Part shown: one piece after another, positions 9,018-16,688 of the stretch
How the letters are laid out: every line of letters starts with the position of its first letter
Position numbering within the stretch: the stretch's first letter is position 1
DNA from: Pseudomonadales bacterium
Lineage (GTDB): Bacteria > Pseudomonadota > Gammaproteobacteria > Pseudomonadales > Azotimanducaceae
DNA: 42,877 nt
NCBI GenBank assembly: GCA_016763855.1
Contig: JAESSY010000207.1
Location: forward strand, 1-42,877
Direction of reading: 5' to 3'
Translations under genes and position numbers: made by a program
The notes under the pieces: generated by a model
Seen by the model: only the letters and a program-made list of their open reading frames with translations
What the model was told of the DNA's origin: nothing
The model's database searches: none

Positions 9018-9550
9018 TTCCGCTAACCGAAAAAATCGTAAGTTTACATAGGGAACTTCGCTCGGTAGAAATCCCTCATGCCTTTGGAGGGGCGCTGGCT
9101 TTAGCATGGTGCACTGAGCAAGCTCGCGGCACAGTTGACATTGATATCAACATTTTTGTCGGTGTTGAAAATGCTGAGCAAGTATTTGAAGACTTGCCTT
9201 CTTTTATCAGGTGGACAAAGAAAGACCTAAAAATGGCTCAAAAGGAAGGCCAAGTAAGAGTATGGTGGGAAAAGACACCCATCGACATCTTCCTCAATAC
9301 CACCAAATTGCATAAAGAAATGGCACTGAGGTGCAGATGGGAGAATTTTGCCAATGAGTCAATTCCCTTTCTGTCCTGTCACGATATAGCGGTCTTGAAA
9401 GTATTTTTTGATCGTACAAAAGATTGGGCTGACCTTGAAGCAATGACTGAGGCTGGCACAATTGACTTGACGCGGATAACGGCGACGATTATCGAATACT
9501 TGGGTTCTGATGATGAGAGGGTTAAAAAAATCGCCGAGCTAGCACTTTGA
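9014..9550 (+). CDS. Nucleotidyltransferase of the AbiEii/MenT-like type, probable toxin
   Basis: The 178-residue protein has the nucleotidyltransferase core: GGALAL (about 26-31) followed by RGTVDIDINIF, whose D-x-D carboxylates should bind metal and NTP, and a third acidic strand at TPIDIFLN. Toward the C terminus, HDIAVLKVFFDRTKDWADLE matches the LK-x-x-x-x-x-DR-x-KD-x-x-DL helix of AbiEii-type enzymes. Known toxins of this fold (MenT, AbiEii) transfer nucleotides to tRNA 3' ends or other targets; the target here is unknown. It overlaps the XRE gene by four bases. A domesticated, non-toxic pair is an alternative. Confidence 0.82.
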   Translation: MIPLTEKIVSLHRELRSVEIPHAFGGALALAWCTEQARGTVDIDINIFVGVENAEQVFEDLPSFIRWTKKDLKMAQKEGQVRVWWEKTPIDIFLNTTKLHKEMALRCRWENFANESIPFLSCHDIAVLKVFFDRTKDWADLEAMTEAGTIDLTRITATIIEYLGSDDERVKKIAELAL

Positions 9551-9592
9551 ATCTAAAGATTTGACCCTAAAGCTTTGGCCCTAAAGCTTTGA
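9551..9592. repeat. Three 14-bp tandem repeats between convergent genes
   Basis: Three head-to-tail copies, ATCTAAAGATTTGA (9551-9564), CCCTAAAGCTTTGG (9565-9578) and CCCTAAAGCTTTGA (9579-9592), start right after the nucleotidyltransferase stop and run over the prpF stop codon. Each contains a self-complementary CTAAAG-type core. They may act as small bidirectional hairpins, but there is no T tract. Confidence 0.7.
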
Positions 9593-10804
9593 GAACACAT
9601 CACCAGGGACTCGAACCCACCCTTCCATCAAGACTCGTGCACTTCGACTCATACTGACTTTAAGTACATCCCATTGTCCATTAGCATCATCTGCCTCTGC
9701 ACCTACCCGCAATGTTCCAGAGGGGTGCCCGAAATTTATCGAAGTGCGTTTCCCGCCACCGGCGGCTATATTCACTAAGGTGCCAGGTATCGCTGCCGCT
9801 GTTCCAATAGCAACTGCAGCGGTCCCCATCATGGCGTGATGAAGTTTGCCCATGGACATCGCCCTGACTTGCAAATCGATATCTTTATGACTTATTGCTT
9901 TACCACTTGATGACACATAGTCAGATGCTTCCGCAACAAAGGCCACCTTTGGCGTATGTTGACGGCTTGCCGCTTCATCAATGTGATTAATCAAACCCAT
10001 TTGAACTGCACCATGAGCACGAATTTTCTCAAACATTTCGAGGGCATCAGGATCACCATTTATATCGCCTTGTAGCTCCGCGCCTTTGCGATTGATGTCC
10101 TTGGCATTGATAAAAATTGTAGGAATCCCCGCATTGATCATCGTCGCTTTCAGTGTTCCAAGGCCGGGTACTTTTAGCTTATCGACTAGATTGCCAGTGG
10201 GAAACAATGAGGCTTCATTACCACTATCTGAGCCACCATCAGCAGGTGCCATAAAATCAATCTTTACTTCTGCAGCAGGAAAAGTAACCCCGTCAAGTTC
10301 AAAGTCACCTGTCTCCTGCGGCGCGCCATTGCTCATTGGCACATGGGCAACAATAGTTTTCTCGATATTGTCTTGCCAGATGCGCACCTCTGCTATGCCA
10401 TTTTGGGGGGGTTTTTGCTTATCAAGCATTCCGGTCATAATGGCGAAAGGTCCGACAGCGGCAGAAAGATTCCCGCAATTACCGCTCCAATCAACAAATG
10501 GTTGATCGATAGAAACCTGACCAAACAAATAATCAACATCATGATCCGGTCTCTCACTTTTTGACACGATAACAGTCTTACTGGTACTGGAAGTCGCGCC
10601 CCCCATACCATCTGTTTGTTTCTCATATGGATCAGGAGATCCGATTACTCTCAACAGTAAAGCGTCTCTTGCTTTTCCGGGGAGCTGAGCAGCTTTTGGT
10701 AAATCTTCGAGATTAAAGAAAACACCTTTACTCGTTCCACCCCGCATATAAGTTGCCGGGATTCTAATTTGAGGTAATTGATCCATTTTTTGTGTTTGAT
10801 CCAT
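9581..10804 (-). CDS. prpF: 2-methylaconitate cis-trans isomerase PrpF
   Basis: Isomerises the 2-methylaconitate made by AcnD so that an aconitase (AcnB) can hydrate it to 2-methylisocitrate; together they replace PrpD in propionate catabolism. The 407-residue protein shows the PrpF hallmarks: ATYMRGGTSKGVFF at the N terminus, GGATSSTSK near residue 70, DWSGNCGNLSAAVGPFAI, and NFGHPSGTLRVG near the C terminus. The fold is diaminopimelate-epimerase-like. ATG 10804 has AGAGGAG nine bases upstream, and the gene follows acnD by 15 bases, so they are one operon. The N terminus contains a partly duplicated 18-base unit that doubles the start region (MDQTQK then MDQLPQ); either ATG could be used. 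prpB and prpC are not present in the window. Confidence 0.94.
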   Translation of the reverse strand: MDQTQKMDQLPQIRIPATYMRGGTSKGVFFNLEDLPKAAQLPGKARDALLLRVIGSPDPYEKQTDGMGGATSSTSKTVIVSKSERPDHDVDYLFGQVSIDQPFVDWSGNCGNLSAAVGPFAIMTGMLDKQKPPQNGIAEVRIWQDNIEKTIVAHVPMSNGAPQETGDFELDGVTFPAAEVKIDFMAPADGGSDSGNEASLFPTGNLVDKLKVPGLGTLKATMINAGIPTIFINAKDINRKGAELQGDINGDPDALEMFEKIRAHGAVQMGLINHIDEAASRQHTPKVAFVAEASDYVSSSGKAISHKDIDLQVRAMSMGKLHHAMMGTAAVAIGTAAAIPGTLVNIAAGGGKRTSINFGHPSGTLRVGAEADDANGQWDVLKVSMSRSARVLMEGWVRVPGDVFSKL

Positions 10805-10819
10805 TAATTGTAGCTCCTC

Positions 10820-13456
10820 TTACGCCGTACCAGCCAAAAAGTCCTCAGCAAATCTTTGCAACACGCCACCGGCTTCATAAATTGAAGCTTCTTCTGCCGT
10901 ATCAAGCCGGCAGGTAACGGGGATTTCGACAGACTCCCCATTAGCCTTCGTCATGTTTACGATCAAAGATGAACCGGGGCTTGGTTTGCCCGCTATGCCG
11001 AAGATAACATCAAAAGTTTCACTGCCATCAACGGCATAGGTTTTTCTGTTTTCACCTGTTTTAAATTCCAACGGTAATACGCCCATCCCCACCAAATTGG
11101 TTCGGTGTATCCGTTCAAATCCTTCAGCCAAAATCACCTCAACCCCTGCAAGACGAACACCTTTTGCAGCCCAGTCTCGCGAAGATCCTTGCCCATAATC
11201 TGCGCCAGCCACAATAATTAATGGTTGCTTTCTTTCCATATAGGTTTCAATCGCCTCCCACATTCTTGAGACCTTACCCTCTGGTTCAATGCGTGTCAGC
11301 GAGCCTTCTTGGACTTGACCATTGTCTTTGACCATTTCGTTCTTAAGGCGAGGATTGGCAAAAGTGGCTCGTTGGGCGGTCAGATGATCACCTCGGTGAG
11401 TCGCGTAGGAATTAAAATCTTCTTCTGGCAAACCCATTTTAAAGAGATATTCTCCAGCCGCGCTATCCAGCATAATCGCATTTGAAGGCGATAGATGATC
11501 TGTAGTGATATTGTCTCCAAGCACCGCTAGTGGGCGCATTCCTTTCAACGTGCGCTCTCCGGCAAGTGCGCCTTCCCAATAAGGCGGACGACGGATATAG
11601 GTGCTCTGTGGCCGCCAATCGTATAATGGATCAACCTGCTCTGTAACATCTTTTACCCTCAGAAACATCGGATCATAAACCTTGCGAAACTGATCTGGCA
11701 AAACACTTTTTCGAACAACCTGATCAATTTCTTCATCTGTTGGCCAGATGTCTTTTAGCCGAACGGGTTCCCCATTTTGATCAAGCCCAAGGATATCCCG
11801 TTCAATATCAAAGCGAATTGTCCCAGCAATGGCATAGGCTATCACCAGTGGAGGTGAAGCGAGAAAGGCTTCATCGGCGTGCGGATGAATTCGGCCGTCG
11901 AAATTTCGATTACCCGATAAAACCGCCGTGCTATAAAGTTTGCGATCATTAATTTCCTTTTTTATTTTCGGGTCGAGCGCACCACTCATACCATTGCAAG
12001 AGGTACAAGCAAAAGCGACGATACCAAAGCCAAGGGTTTCTAATTCTGATAAAAGCCCCGCCTCCTCTAGGTAGGACTTGACGGCCTTAGACCCTGGAGC
12101 GAGAGATGTCTTTACCCAATCTTTACGCTTTAAACCAAGGGTATTGGCGTTACGTGCGATCAAGCCTGCTGCAATCATATTCCGTGGGTTACTGGTATTA
12201 GTGCAACTTGTGACGGCGGCGATAATGACCGCGCCATCAGGCATTTGTCCAGGGACATCTTCTACCTTACCACTGATACCCCTTGCTGCCAGTTCTGATA
12301 CTGGCACTCGATTATGGGGATTAGAAGGGCCAGCAATGCTTCTAGTGACAACGGATAAATCAAAGCTTAGGGTGCGCTCATATTGGGCTGACTCAAGATC
12401 ATCTGCCCATAATCCTGCTGTCTTGGCATATTTTTCAACAAGATCAATTTGCTTGTCTTCGCGACCCGTAACTCTTAAGTAATCGATGGTTTGTTCATCA
12501 ATGTAAAACAAGGCAGCGGTGGCACCAAATTCTGGTGTCATATTAGAAATGGTGGCGCGATCACCGAGCGTGAGATGCTTAGTCCCTTCGCCATAAAACT
12601 CAAGATAGCTCGAAACAACTTTTTCAGCTCTCAAAAATTCGGTTAATGTCAAAACAATATCAGTGGCGGTAATGCCAGGTTGCGGTTTTCCTTTCAGCTC
12701 TACACCGATAATATCCGGCAAGCGCATGTAGGAGGCGCGGCCTAACATCACGCTTTCTGCTTCGAGTCCGCCCACACCAATCGCGATAACGCCTAAAGCA
12801 TCTACCATCGGCGTATGACTATCAGTGCCTACTAAGGTGTCAGGGAAGGCAACATCATGCTGCCCCTGATCTCTTTGCACTTGGTCTCTTTGTACCTGAA
12901 TGACCGGAGACATTCTTTCCAAGTTGATTTGGTGGAGTATGCCATTGCCCGGCGGGATCACGTCTATATTTTCAAAAGCTGTTTTTGTCCAGTTGATAAA
13001 ATGAAATCTATCTTCATTTCGACGATCTTCAATCGCTCGATTTTTCTCAAAGGCATCTTTTTCAAAACCGCCATGTTCTACAGCCAGTGAATGATCGACT
13101 ACAAGTTGCGTCGGTACAACAGGGTTTACGGCAGATGGGTCCCCGCCTTTCGATGCAATGGCATCACGAAGCCCCGCGAGGTCTACAAGCGCCGTCTGCC
13201 CCAGAATATCGTGGCACACGACCCGAGCAGGAAACCAAGGAAAATCCAATTCTCGTTTATTTTCGATAATTTGTTTCAGTGAGTCTGTCAGCACAGCAGG
13301 ATCACATCGCCTCACAAGATTTTCTGCTAACACTCTGGCGGTATAAGAAAGTTTTTCGTAAGCACCCGCTTTAATTGAGTTTATAGCTGATCGAGTGTCA
13401 AAATAGTCAAGATCGGTGCCCGGCAGCGACTTGCGGTGGGTTTGGTTCATCTGCAT
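10820..13456 (-). CDS. acnD: Fe/S-dependent 2-methylcitrate dehydratase AcnD
   Basis: Aconitase-family [4Fe-4S] enzyme that dehydrates 2-methylcitrate to 2-methylaconitate in the methylcitrate cycle. The 878 residues include the AcnD-type N terminus (RKSLPGTDLDYFDTR), the cluster cysteines in VTSCTNTSNPRN and FACTSCNGMSG, DHSLAVEHGGFEKDAFEKNR, and the swivel-domain GADYGQGSSRDWAAKGVRLA. Near residue 190, where family members read VIQARDGVAFPDT as I recall them, this protein carries three five-residue repeats (QVQRD, QVQRD, QGQHD). ATG 13456 and the next ATG (13450) are both possible; neither has a strong ribosome site. It is followed 15 bases later by prpF. A 17-bp dyad lies 82 bases upstream of the start. 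Confidence 0.95.
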   Translation of the reverse strand: MQMNQTHRKSLPGTDLDYFDTRSAINSIKAGAYEKLSYTARVLAENLVRRCDPAVLTDSLKQIIENKRELDFPWFPARVVCHDILGQTALVDLAGLRDAIASKGGDPSAVNPVVPTQLVVDHSLAVEHGGFEKDAFEKNRAIEDRRNEDRFHFINWTKTAFENIDVIPPGNGILHQINLERMSPVIQVQRDQVQRDQGQHDVAFPDTLVGTDSHTPMVDALGVIAIGVGGLEAESVMLGRASYMRLPDIIGVELKGKPQPGITATDIVLTLTEFLRAEKVVSSYLEFYGEGTKHLTLGDRATISNMTPEFGATAALFYIDEQTIDYLRVTGREDKQIDLVEKYAKTAGLWADDLESAQYERTLSFDLSVVTRSIAGPSNPHNRVPVSELAARGISGKVEDVPGQMPDGAVIIAAVTSCTNTSNPRNMIAAGLIARNANTLGLKRKDWVKTSLAPGSKAVKSYLEEAGLLSELETLGFGIVAFACTSCNGMSGALDPKIKKEINDRKLYSTAVLSGNRNFDGRIHPHADEAFLASPPLVIAYAIAGTIRFDIERDILGLDQNGEPVRLKDIWPTDEEIDQVVRKSVLPDQFRKVYDPMFLRVKDVTEQVDPLYDWRPQSTYIRRPPYWEGALAGERTLKGMRPLAVLGDNITTDHLSPSNAIMLDSAAGEYLFKMGLPEEDFNSYATHRGDHLTAQRATFANPRLKNEMVKDNGQVQEGSLTRIEPEGKVSRMWEAIETYMERKQPLIIVAGADYGQGSSRDWAAKGVRLAGVEVILAEGFERIHRTNLVGMGVLPLEFKTGENRKTYAVDGSETFDVIFGIAGKPSPGSSLIVNMTKANGESVEIPVTCRLDTAEEASIYEAGGVLQRFAEDFLAGTA
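12854..12898 (-). repeat. 15-bp triplet repeat inside acnD
   Basis: Three adjacent 15-base units (12884-12898, 12869-12883, 12854-12868 in coding order) encode QVQRD, QVQRD and QGQHD. The first two differ mainly at wobble positions; the third has diverged more. The insertion is in frame, on a probable surface loop before the conserved AFPDTLVGTDSHTP segment. Confidence 0.75.
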
Positions 13457-13537
13457 GGTGATGTCGTCTTAGTGAATTATATTCGGAATTTTATCATTTT
13501 CTGAGATCAGGTGTCGGGAGTACATTCATATAAAGTT

Positions 13538-13554
13538 GTTATAGCGGCCATAAC
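13538..13554. promoter_or_regulatory. 17-bp dyad upstream of acnD
   Basis: GTTATAGCGGCCATAAC is self-complementary except for one mismatched pair and the central base. It lies in the 234-base gap between the symporter stop and the acnD start, 82 bases upstream of acnD, a plausible operator position. No regulator gene (prpR or a GntR type) is adjacent. Confidence 0.4.
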
Positions 13555-13690
13555 CAGTACAAAATGAGACTGTGACCTATTAGCCCCTGAACACGCCGAA
13601 ACTTATTCTTCTAACAATCAATTCTTGTTGTAGTGCGTCCGATCGCCATTTTTATCTTGTAAGCGTGAGATATTTTTGATCCGATATCCC

Positions 13691-15154
13691 TCACCTAAAT
13701 ATCTTCAATGTACCTAAGCGATTGCTAAGTGGAACTTCATTGCCATCGATATCCACAAGCCGTCGAGGTGGACTCAATTTTTGAGTTAGCGGCGTGACAA
13801 TTAGCATAGTGACAAGGCAAGCAATGCAACCTATCAGATCACTTGGAAGATCCTCATAAACGTTAATCACAAAAAGCCAGGTGGCGAGACCGGCAAACAT
13901 ACCAGCAAGGCCGCCATAGGGATTGGCTTTTTTCCACCAGATACCCAGTACAAACGGCACCGCAAGTGCGGCAAGCACCATCACATTGGCATCCAACACA
14001 AGCGCATAGACAGCTTGTACTTCCAGTGCAATAAAAGCGGCCATAATTCCTAGCACAGGAATAGCAATGCGCAGCGCCCGAAGGTGTCCTTTGGGACTAA
14101 GCTTGAACCCAAGATAGGGCAACATATTGGTTGTGATGATGCTGGACGCGGCTAAAAGGGAACTATCTGCACTCGACATAACGGCGGACAAAATCGCTCC
14201 CACAAATATGGCTAATAGAATGGGATGCAGGTTTTCTTGCGCCAGTACGATGATGACACTCTCTGGATCATCCATGACGGGCAGATAAACCGCGGCAATG
14301 ATGCCCAGAATGACAGGAATCATACCGAGAGTTATGTAACCAATGGCGGCAAAATAAAATGCGTTTTGTGCAGTCCTCTCATTCCGAGCGGCAAGACCTC
14401 GTTGCATTAAGCTTTGACTGCCAGCATCGGCTAAACTAATGATCAGCCAAGCGCGTAAATAGTCAAGCCACGCCAGACCTGTCTGTTCTGTTGGTATCAT
14501 GCGGAAGTTACCCTCGGGTATATCTGCCCAGATTGCACTAACGCCACCAAAATTTATCAATACCACGATAAGCAAGATGAAAAGCCCGATGATGATGATG
14601 AAAATCTGGACAAAATCTGTCATGGCCACCGCCCACATACCACCTGCAGTCGTATAAACGAGCATAATGGCAGCACCTGCAATAATGCCAGTTTCAAGTG
14701 GAAAGCCCGTTAAGGATTCAAGCATCACCCCAAATGCAACCATCAGGGCACCCGCCCAACCGACATTAGACATTGAATAGCCCACGGAGGCTATAAATCC
14801 TGCGAGCTTGCCATAGCGCATTTCGAAAAATTGAATATTCGTCATCAGCTTTAGACGACGGATAATGCGCACAACAAAAAGACCAATGATAACCAGTCCT
14901 AAGGTGGTGCCAAAAGGGTCAGCGATAACACCCAGAAAGCCATCTTGATGTGCAGCACCGGCGGCGCCTAAGATCGATCCACCACCAATCCAGGTTGCCA
15001 TGATCGTGGCAGTGGACATGGGTAGGTTTAAGTTACGCCCCGCCACCATGAAATCAGTTGCATCGTGAGTACGACCTGCGGCAAAGATGCCAACAATCAA
15101 CATCAGCGCCAAATATACCCCTACGCCAATGAGTACAGTTGTCTGTTGGTCCAC
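13691..15154 (-). CDS. Sodium:solute symporter (SSS family)
   Basis: Inner-membrane Na+-coupled uptake protein of 487 residues with about 13 hydrophobic segments. Family features are the first helix GVYLALMLIVGIFAAG, the unwound-helix region FMVAGRNLNLPMSTATIMAT followed by WIGGGSILGAAGAA, TAGGMWAVAMTDFVQ, and AILSAVMSSADSSLLAASSI in helix 8, with the paired Ser residues usual at the Na+ site. The start is GTG 15154, preceded by AGGAAGG. It is on the same strand as acnD-prpF but 234 bases upstream, so it could be independent. The substrate (proline, pantothenate, acetate and propionate types are all SSS) cannot be decided from sequence; propionate or another short-chain acid would fit the neighbours, but that is inference. 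Confidence 0.9.
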   Translation of the reverse strand: MDQQTTVLIGVGVYLALMLIVGIFAAGRTHDATDFMVAGRNLNLPMSTATIMATWIGGGSILGAAGAAHQDGFLGVIADPFGTTLGLVIIGLFVVRIIRRLKLMTNIQFFEMRYGKLAGFIASVGYSMSNVGWAGALMVAFGVMLESLTGFPLETGIIAGAAIMLVYTTAGGMWAVAMTDFVQIFIIIIGLFILLIVVLINFGGVSAIWADIPEGNFRMIPTEQTGLAWLDYLRAWLIISLADAGSQSLMQRGLAARNERTAQNAFYFAAIGYITLGMIPVILGIIAAVYLPVMDDPESVIIVLAQENLHPILLAIFVGAILSAVMSSADSSLLAASSIITTNMLPYLGFKLSPKGHLRALRIAIPVLGIMAAFIALEVQAVYALVLDANVMVLAALAVPFVLGIWWKKANPYGGLAGMFAGLATWLFVINVYEDLPSDLIGCIACLVTMLIVTPLTQKLSPPRRLVDIDGNEVPLSNRLGTLKIFR

Positions 15155-15289
15155 GATTTCATTCCTTCCTGACTAAGGCATTTCGCCATTAGTACAGTTT
15201 GAAAAGAAAACGTCAATCTGCACAATCATCTAATGTCATCTACCCAGGACGCCCTCTACCAAAGGGCGCTAAAAACAAGCTTGTCAAAT

Positions 15290-15706
15290 TCAATCAGTCA
15301 CCTCATGCAATTCAATAGGAATAGAACCTTCTCTCCCGCCAAATAAAGTCGCGAAGAAGGTATCACCCCAGGTATATTTTTCCTGCATTAGTTCGTTGAT
15401 CAATTTGCTTTTATCAGGCCGATTCTGCGTTGTGTAAGTTTTCGTTATGTCGCCCCGAGTGAGTTTTATCGATTCATTGACTAACAGCCTTGTAAACCAA
15501 CCTGACCCTCCTACACCCACTCTTAAGTATTGGCATCCATCGTGATCCACTACCCAAATACGTGTAATGACGGTTTCACCATGCTCATCTACAGTATAGA
15601 GTTGTACCACTTCTACTCTTTCTGACGCGACAGTTTTCGCTATGGCAAACAACACGATGATGCTGGCACTAACGCCAAGAATCCACTTAACAATTTTCAT
15701 GGGCAT
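15290..15706 (-). CDS. Small membrane-anchored protein, split-barrel (DUF385-like) candidate
   Basis: The 138-residue protein has one N-terminal hydrophobic helix (about 4-25) and then a beta-rich domain. TRIWVVDHDGCQYLRVG, GSGWFTRLLVNESIKLTRG and a following KTY resemble the R-x-W-V-x-x-x-D-G / W-x-x-x-L / V-x-L-x-x-G-x-x-Y pattern of deazaflavin-dependent nitroreductase-like split barrels. This is pattern recognition, not a proven homology. A paralogue with the same layout is at 28154-28624. The gene diverges from a marR-family gene across a perfect palindrome, so MarR control is likely. ATG 15706 and ATG 15700 are both plausible behind AGGAAG. The domain should be periplasmic if the helix is an anchor or signal. 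Confidence 0.7.
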   Translation of the reverse strand: MPMKIVKWILGVSASIIVLFAIAKTVASERVEVVQLYTVDEHGETVITRIWVVDHDGCQYLRVGVGGSGWFTRLLVNESIKLTRGDITKTYTTQNRPDKSKLINELMQEKYTWGDTFFATLFGGREGSIPIELHEVTD

Positions 15707-15744
15707 TTCTTCCTATTTGAGATACTATTACTGTTCAATTATAT

Positions 15745-15764
15745 ACAGTTTATAGATAAACTGT
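15745..15764. promoter_or_regulatory. Perfect palindrome, probable MarR operator
   Basis: ACAGTTTA-TAGA-TAAACTGT has perfect eight-base arms. It sits in the short divergent space between the 15706 start and the MarR gene, overlapping positions where both promoters must lie. MarR dimers classically bind such dyads and repress both their own gene and the divergent one. Confidence 0.7.
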
Positions 15765-15797
15765 TTAATTGCAAACTATTTGCGTGTGAACTTTGAT

Positions 15798-16295
15798 ATG
15801 GGCAAAACCAAGCATATAGGCAAAACAAAGCATATGAACAAAACAAAGCATCAATCAGAATCTGAAATACTCTTTAGCTATTTCAATGAAATCAATATTG
15901 TTTCTCAATTGAGCAGCGGAATCTTCGAGCAAAATATGCCGGCTGGGCTAACAATCTCTCAATTCTCAGTTCTCAACTGGTTTGTTCGCGTCGATCAGCA
16001 GGCCACGCCCGGCCGTCTATCGACAGCCTTTCAGGTAACAAAGGGCGCGATGACCAATACCTTAAAAAAACTACAAGAGAAAGGATTAGTGACAGTAGAG
16101 GCGGACCCGGAGAGTGGCAGAAGAAAAATTGTTAAGATGACAACTGAGGGACGAAAGGTAAGGGATGCTGCCTTGCTTAGTATTGCCCCCCTACTAAAGG
16201 AGCTTGCGTTGAACTTCAAAACTTCTGATATTCAGAAACAGCTCACCGGTATTGCGAAGGTTAGACAATATCTTGATGAATACCGTTATAGATGA
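15798..16295 (+). CDS. MarR-family winged-helix transcriptional regulator
   Basis: Dimeric winged-helix regulator. LTISQFSVLNWFVRVDQQAT leads into the recognition helix (GRLSTAFQVTKGAMTNTLKK), and the wing is VEADPESGRRKIVKMTTEG, all standard for MarR. The N terminus is made of three 18-base repeats encoding GKTKHI, GKTKHM and NKTKHQ (15801-15854), which add basic residues and create alternative in-frame starts: TTG 15780, ATG 15798 and ATG 15834. None has a good ribosome site. Known MarR proteins usually begin close to the last one, so the extension is probably recent. It is 24 bases from the DUF2956 gene downstream and divergent from 15290-15706. Ligand unknown. Confidence 0.88.
   Translation: MGKTKHIGKTKHMNKTKHQSESEILFSYFNEINIVSQLSSGIFEQNMPAGLTISQFSVLNWFVRVDQQATPGRLSTAFQVTKGAMTNTLKKLQEKGLVTVEADPESGRRKIVKMTTEGRKVRDAALLSIAPLLKELALNFKTSDIQKQLTGIAKVRQYLDEYRYR
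15801..15854 (+). repeat. 18-bp triple repeat at the 5' end of the marR gene
   Basis: Three 18-base units (15801-15818, 15819-15836, 15837-15854) with the core GCAAAAC(C/A)AAGCATAT encode (G/N)KTKH plus I, M or Q. Copy-number change would stay in frame and would move or add the start codon at 15834. Confidence 0.75.
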
Positions 16296-16319
16296 GTTGA
16301 TAAGCTGGGAAGGTAAGTG

Positions 16320-16676
16320 ATGTCAAAATACAAACAAGACAGTTCGAATGAGACTGTCGATGATGCAGCAAAAATCGCCAAGGGTAATCAACGTCCAGGG
16401 CAAAGTAAGGAACAGACGAAGCTCATTGCTCAAGGAATTCAGAAGGGTATTGAACAGTACAAGAAGAACCACAAGGCCAAGGCCAGAGATCTGGATAAAA
16501 AACTTAAAACGCTTTCACGAACTCAAAGTGAATTAAATTCTTCTAGGGTCGAACCACCTATAATCTCAGGCACACCGTCTCAAAATACTCGAGTCAAGTT
16601 TCTGTCAATTTTACCCTGGGGGCTTTTGATTCTGTCATGGTCTACATTTGCTGTGATAACAATCTTGGGGCATTAG
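16320..16676 (+). CDS. DUF2956 family protein, C-terminal membrane anchor
   Basis: The 118-residue protein recalls the DUF2956 family of Vibrio and Shewanella: QRPGQSKEQTKLIAQGIQKG is its most conserved part. A charged, Lys-rich helical middle (about 45-75) is followed by a single C-terminal transmembrane helix (about 95-117, SILPWGLLILSWSTFAVIT), so it is probably tail-anchored in the inner membrane with the charged part in the cytoplasm. Function is unknown. ATG 16320 follows AAGG and is preferred over GTG 16317. It is probably co-transcribed with the marR gene. Confidence 0.85.
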   Translation: MSKYKQDSSNETVDDAAKIAKGNQRPGQSKEQTKLIAQGIQKGIEQYKKNHKAKARDLDKKLKTLSRTQSELNSSRVEPPIISGTPSQNTRVKFLSILPWGLLILSWSTFAVITILGH

Positions 16677-16688
16677 TCTATACAAGTT

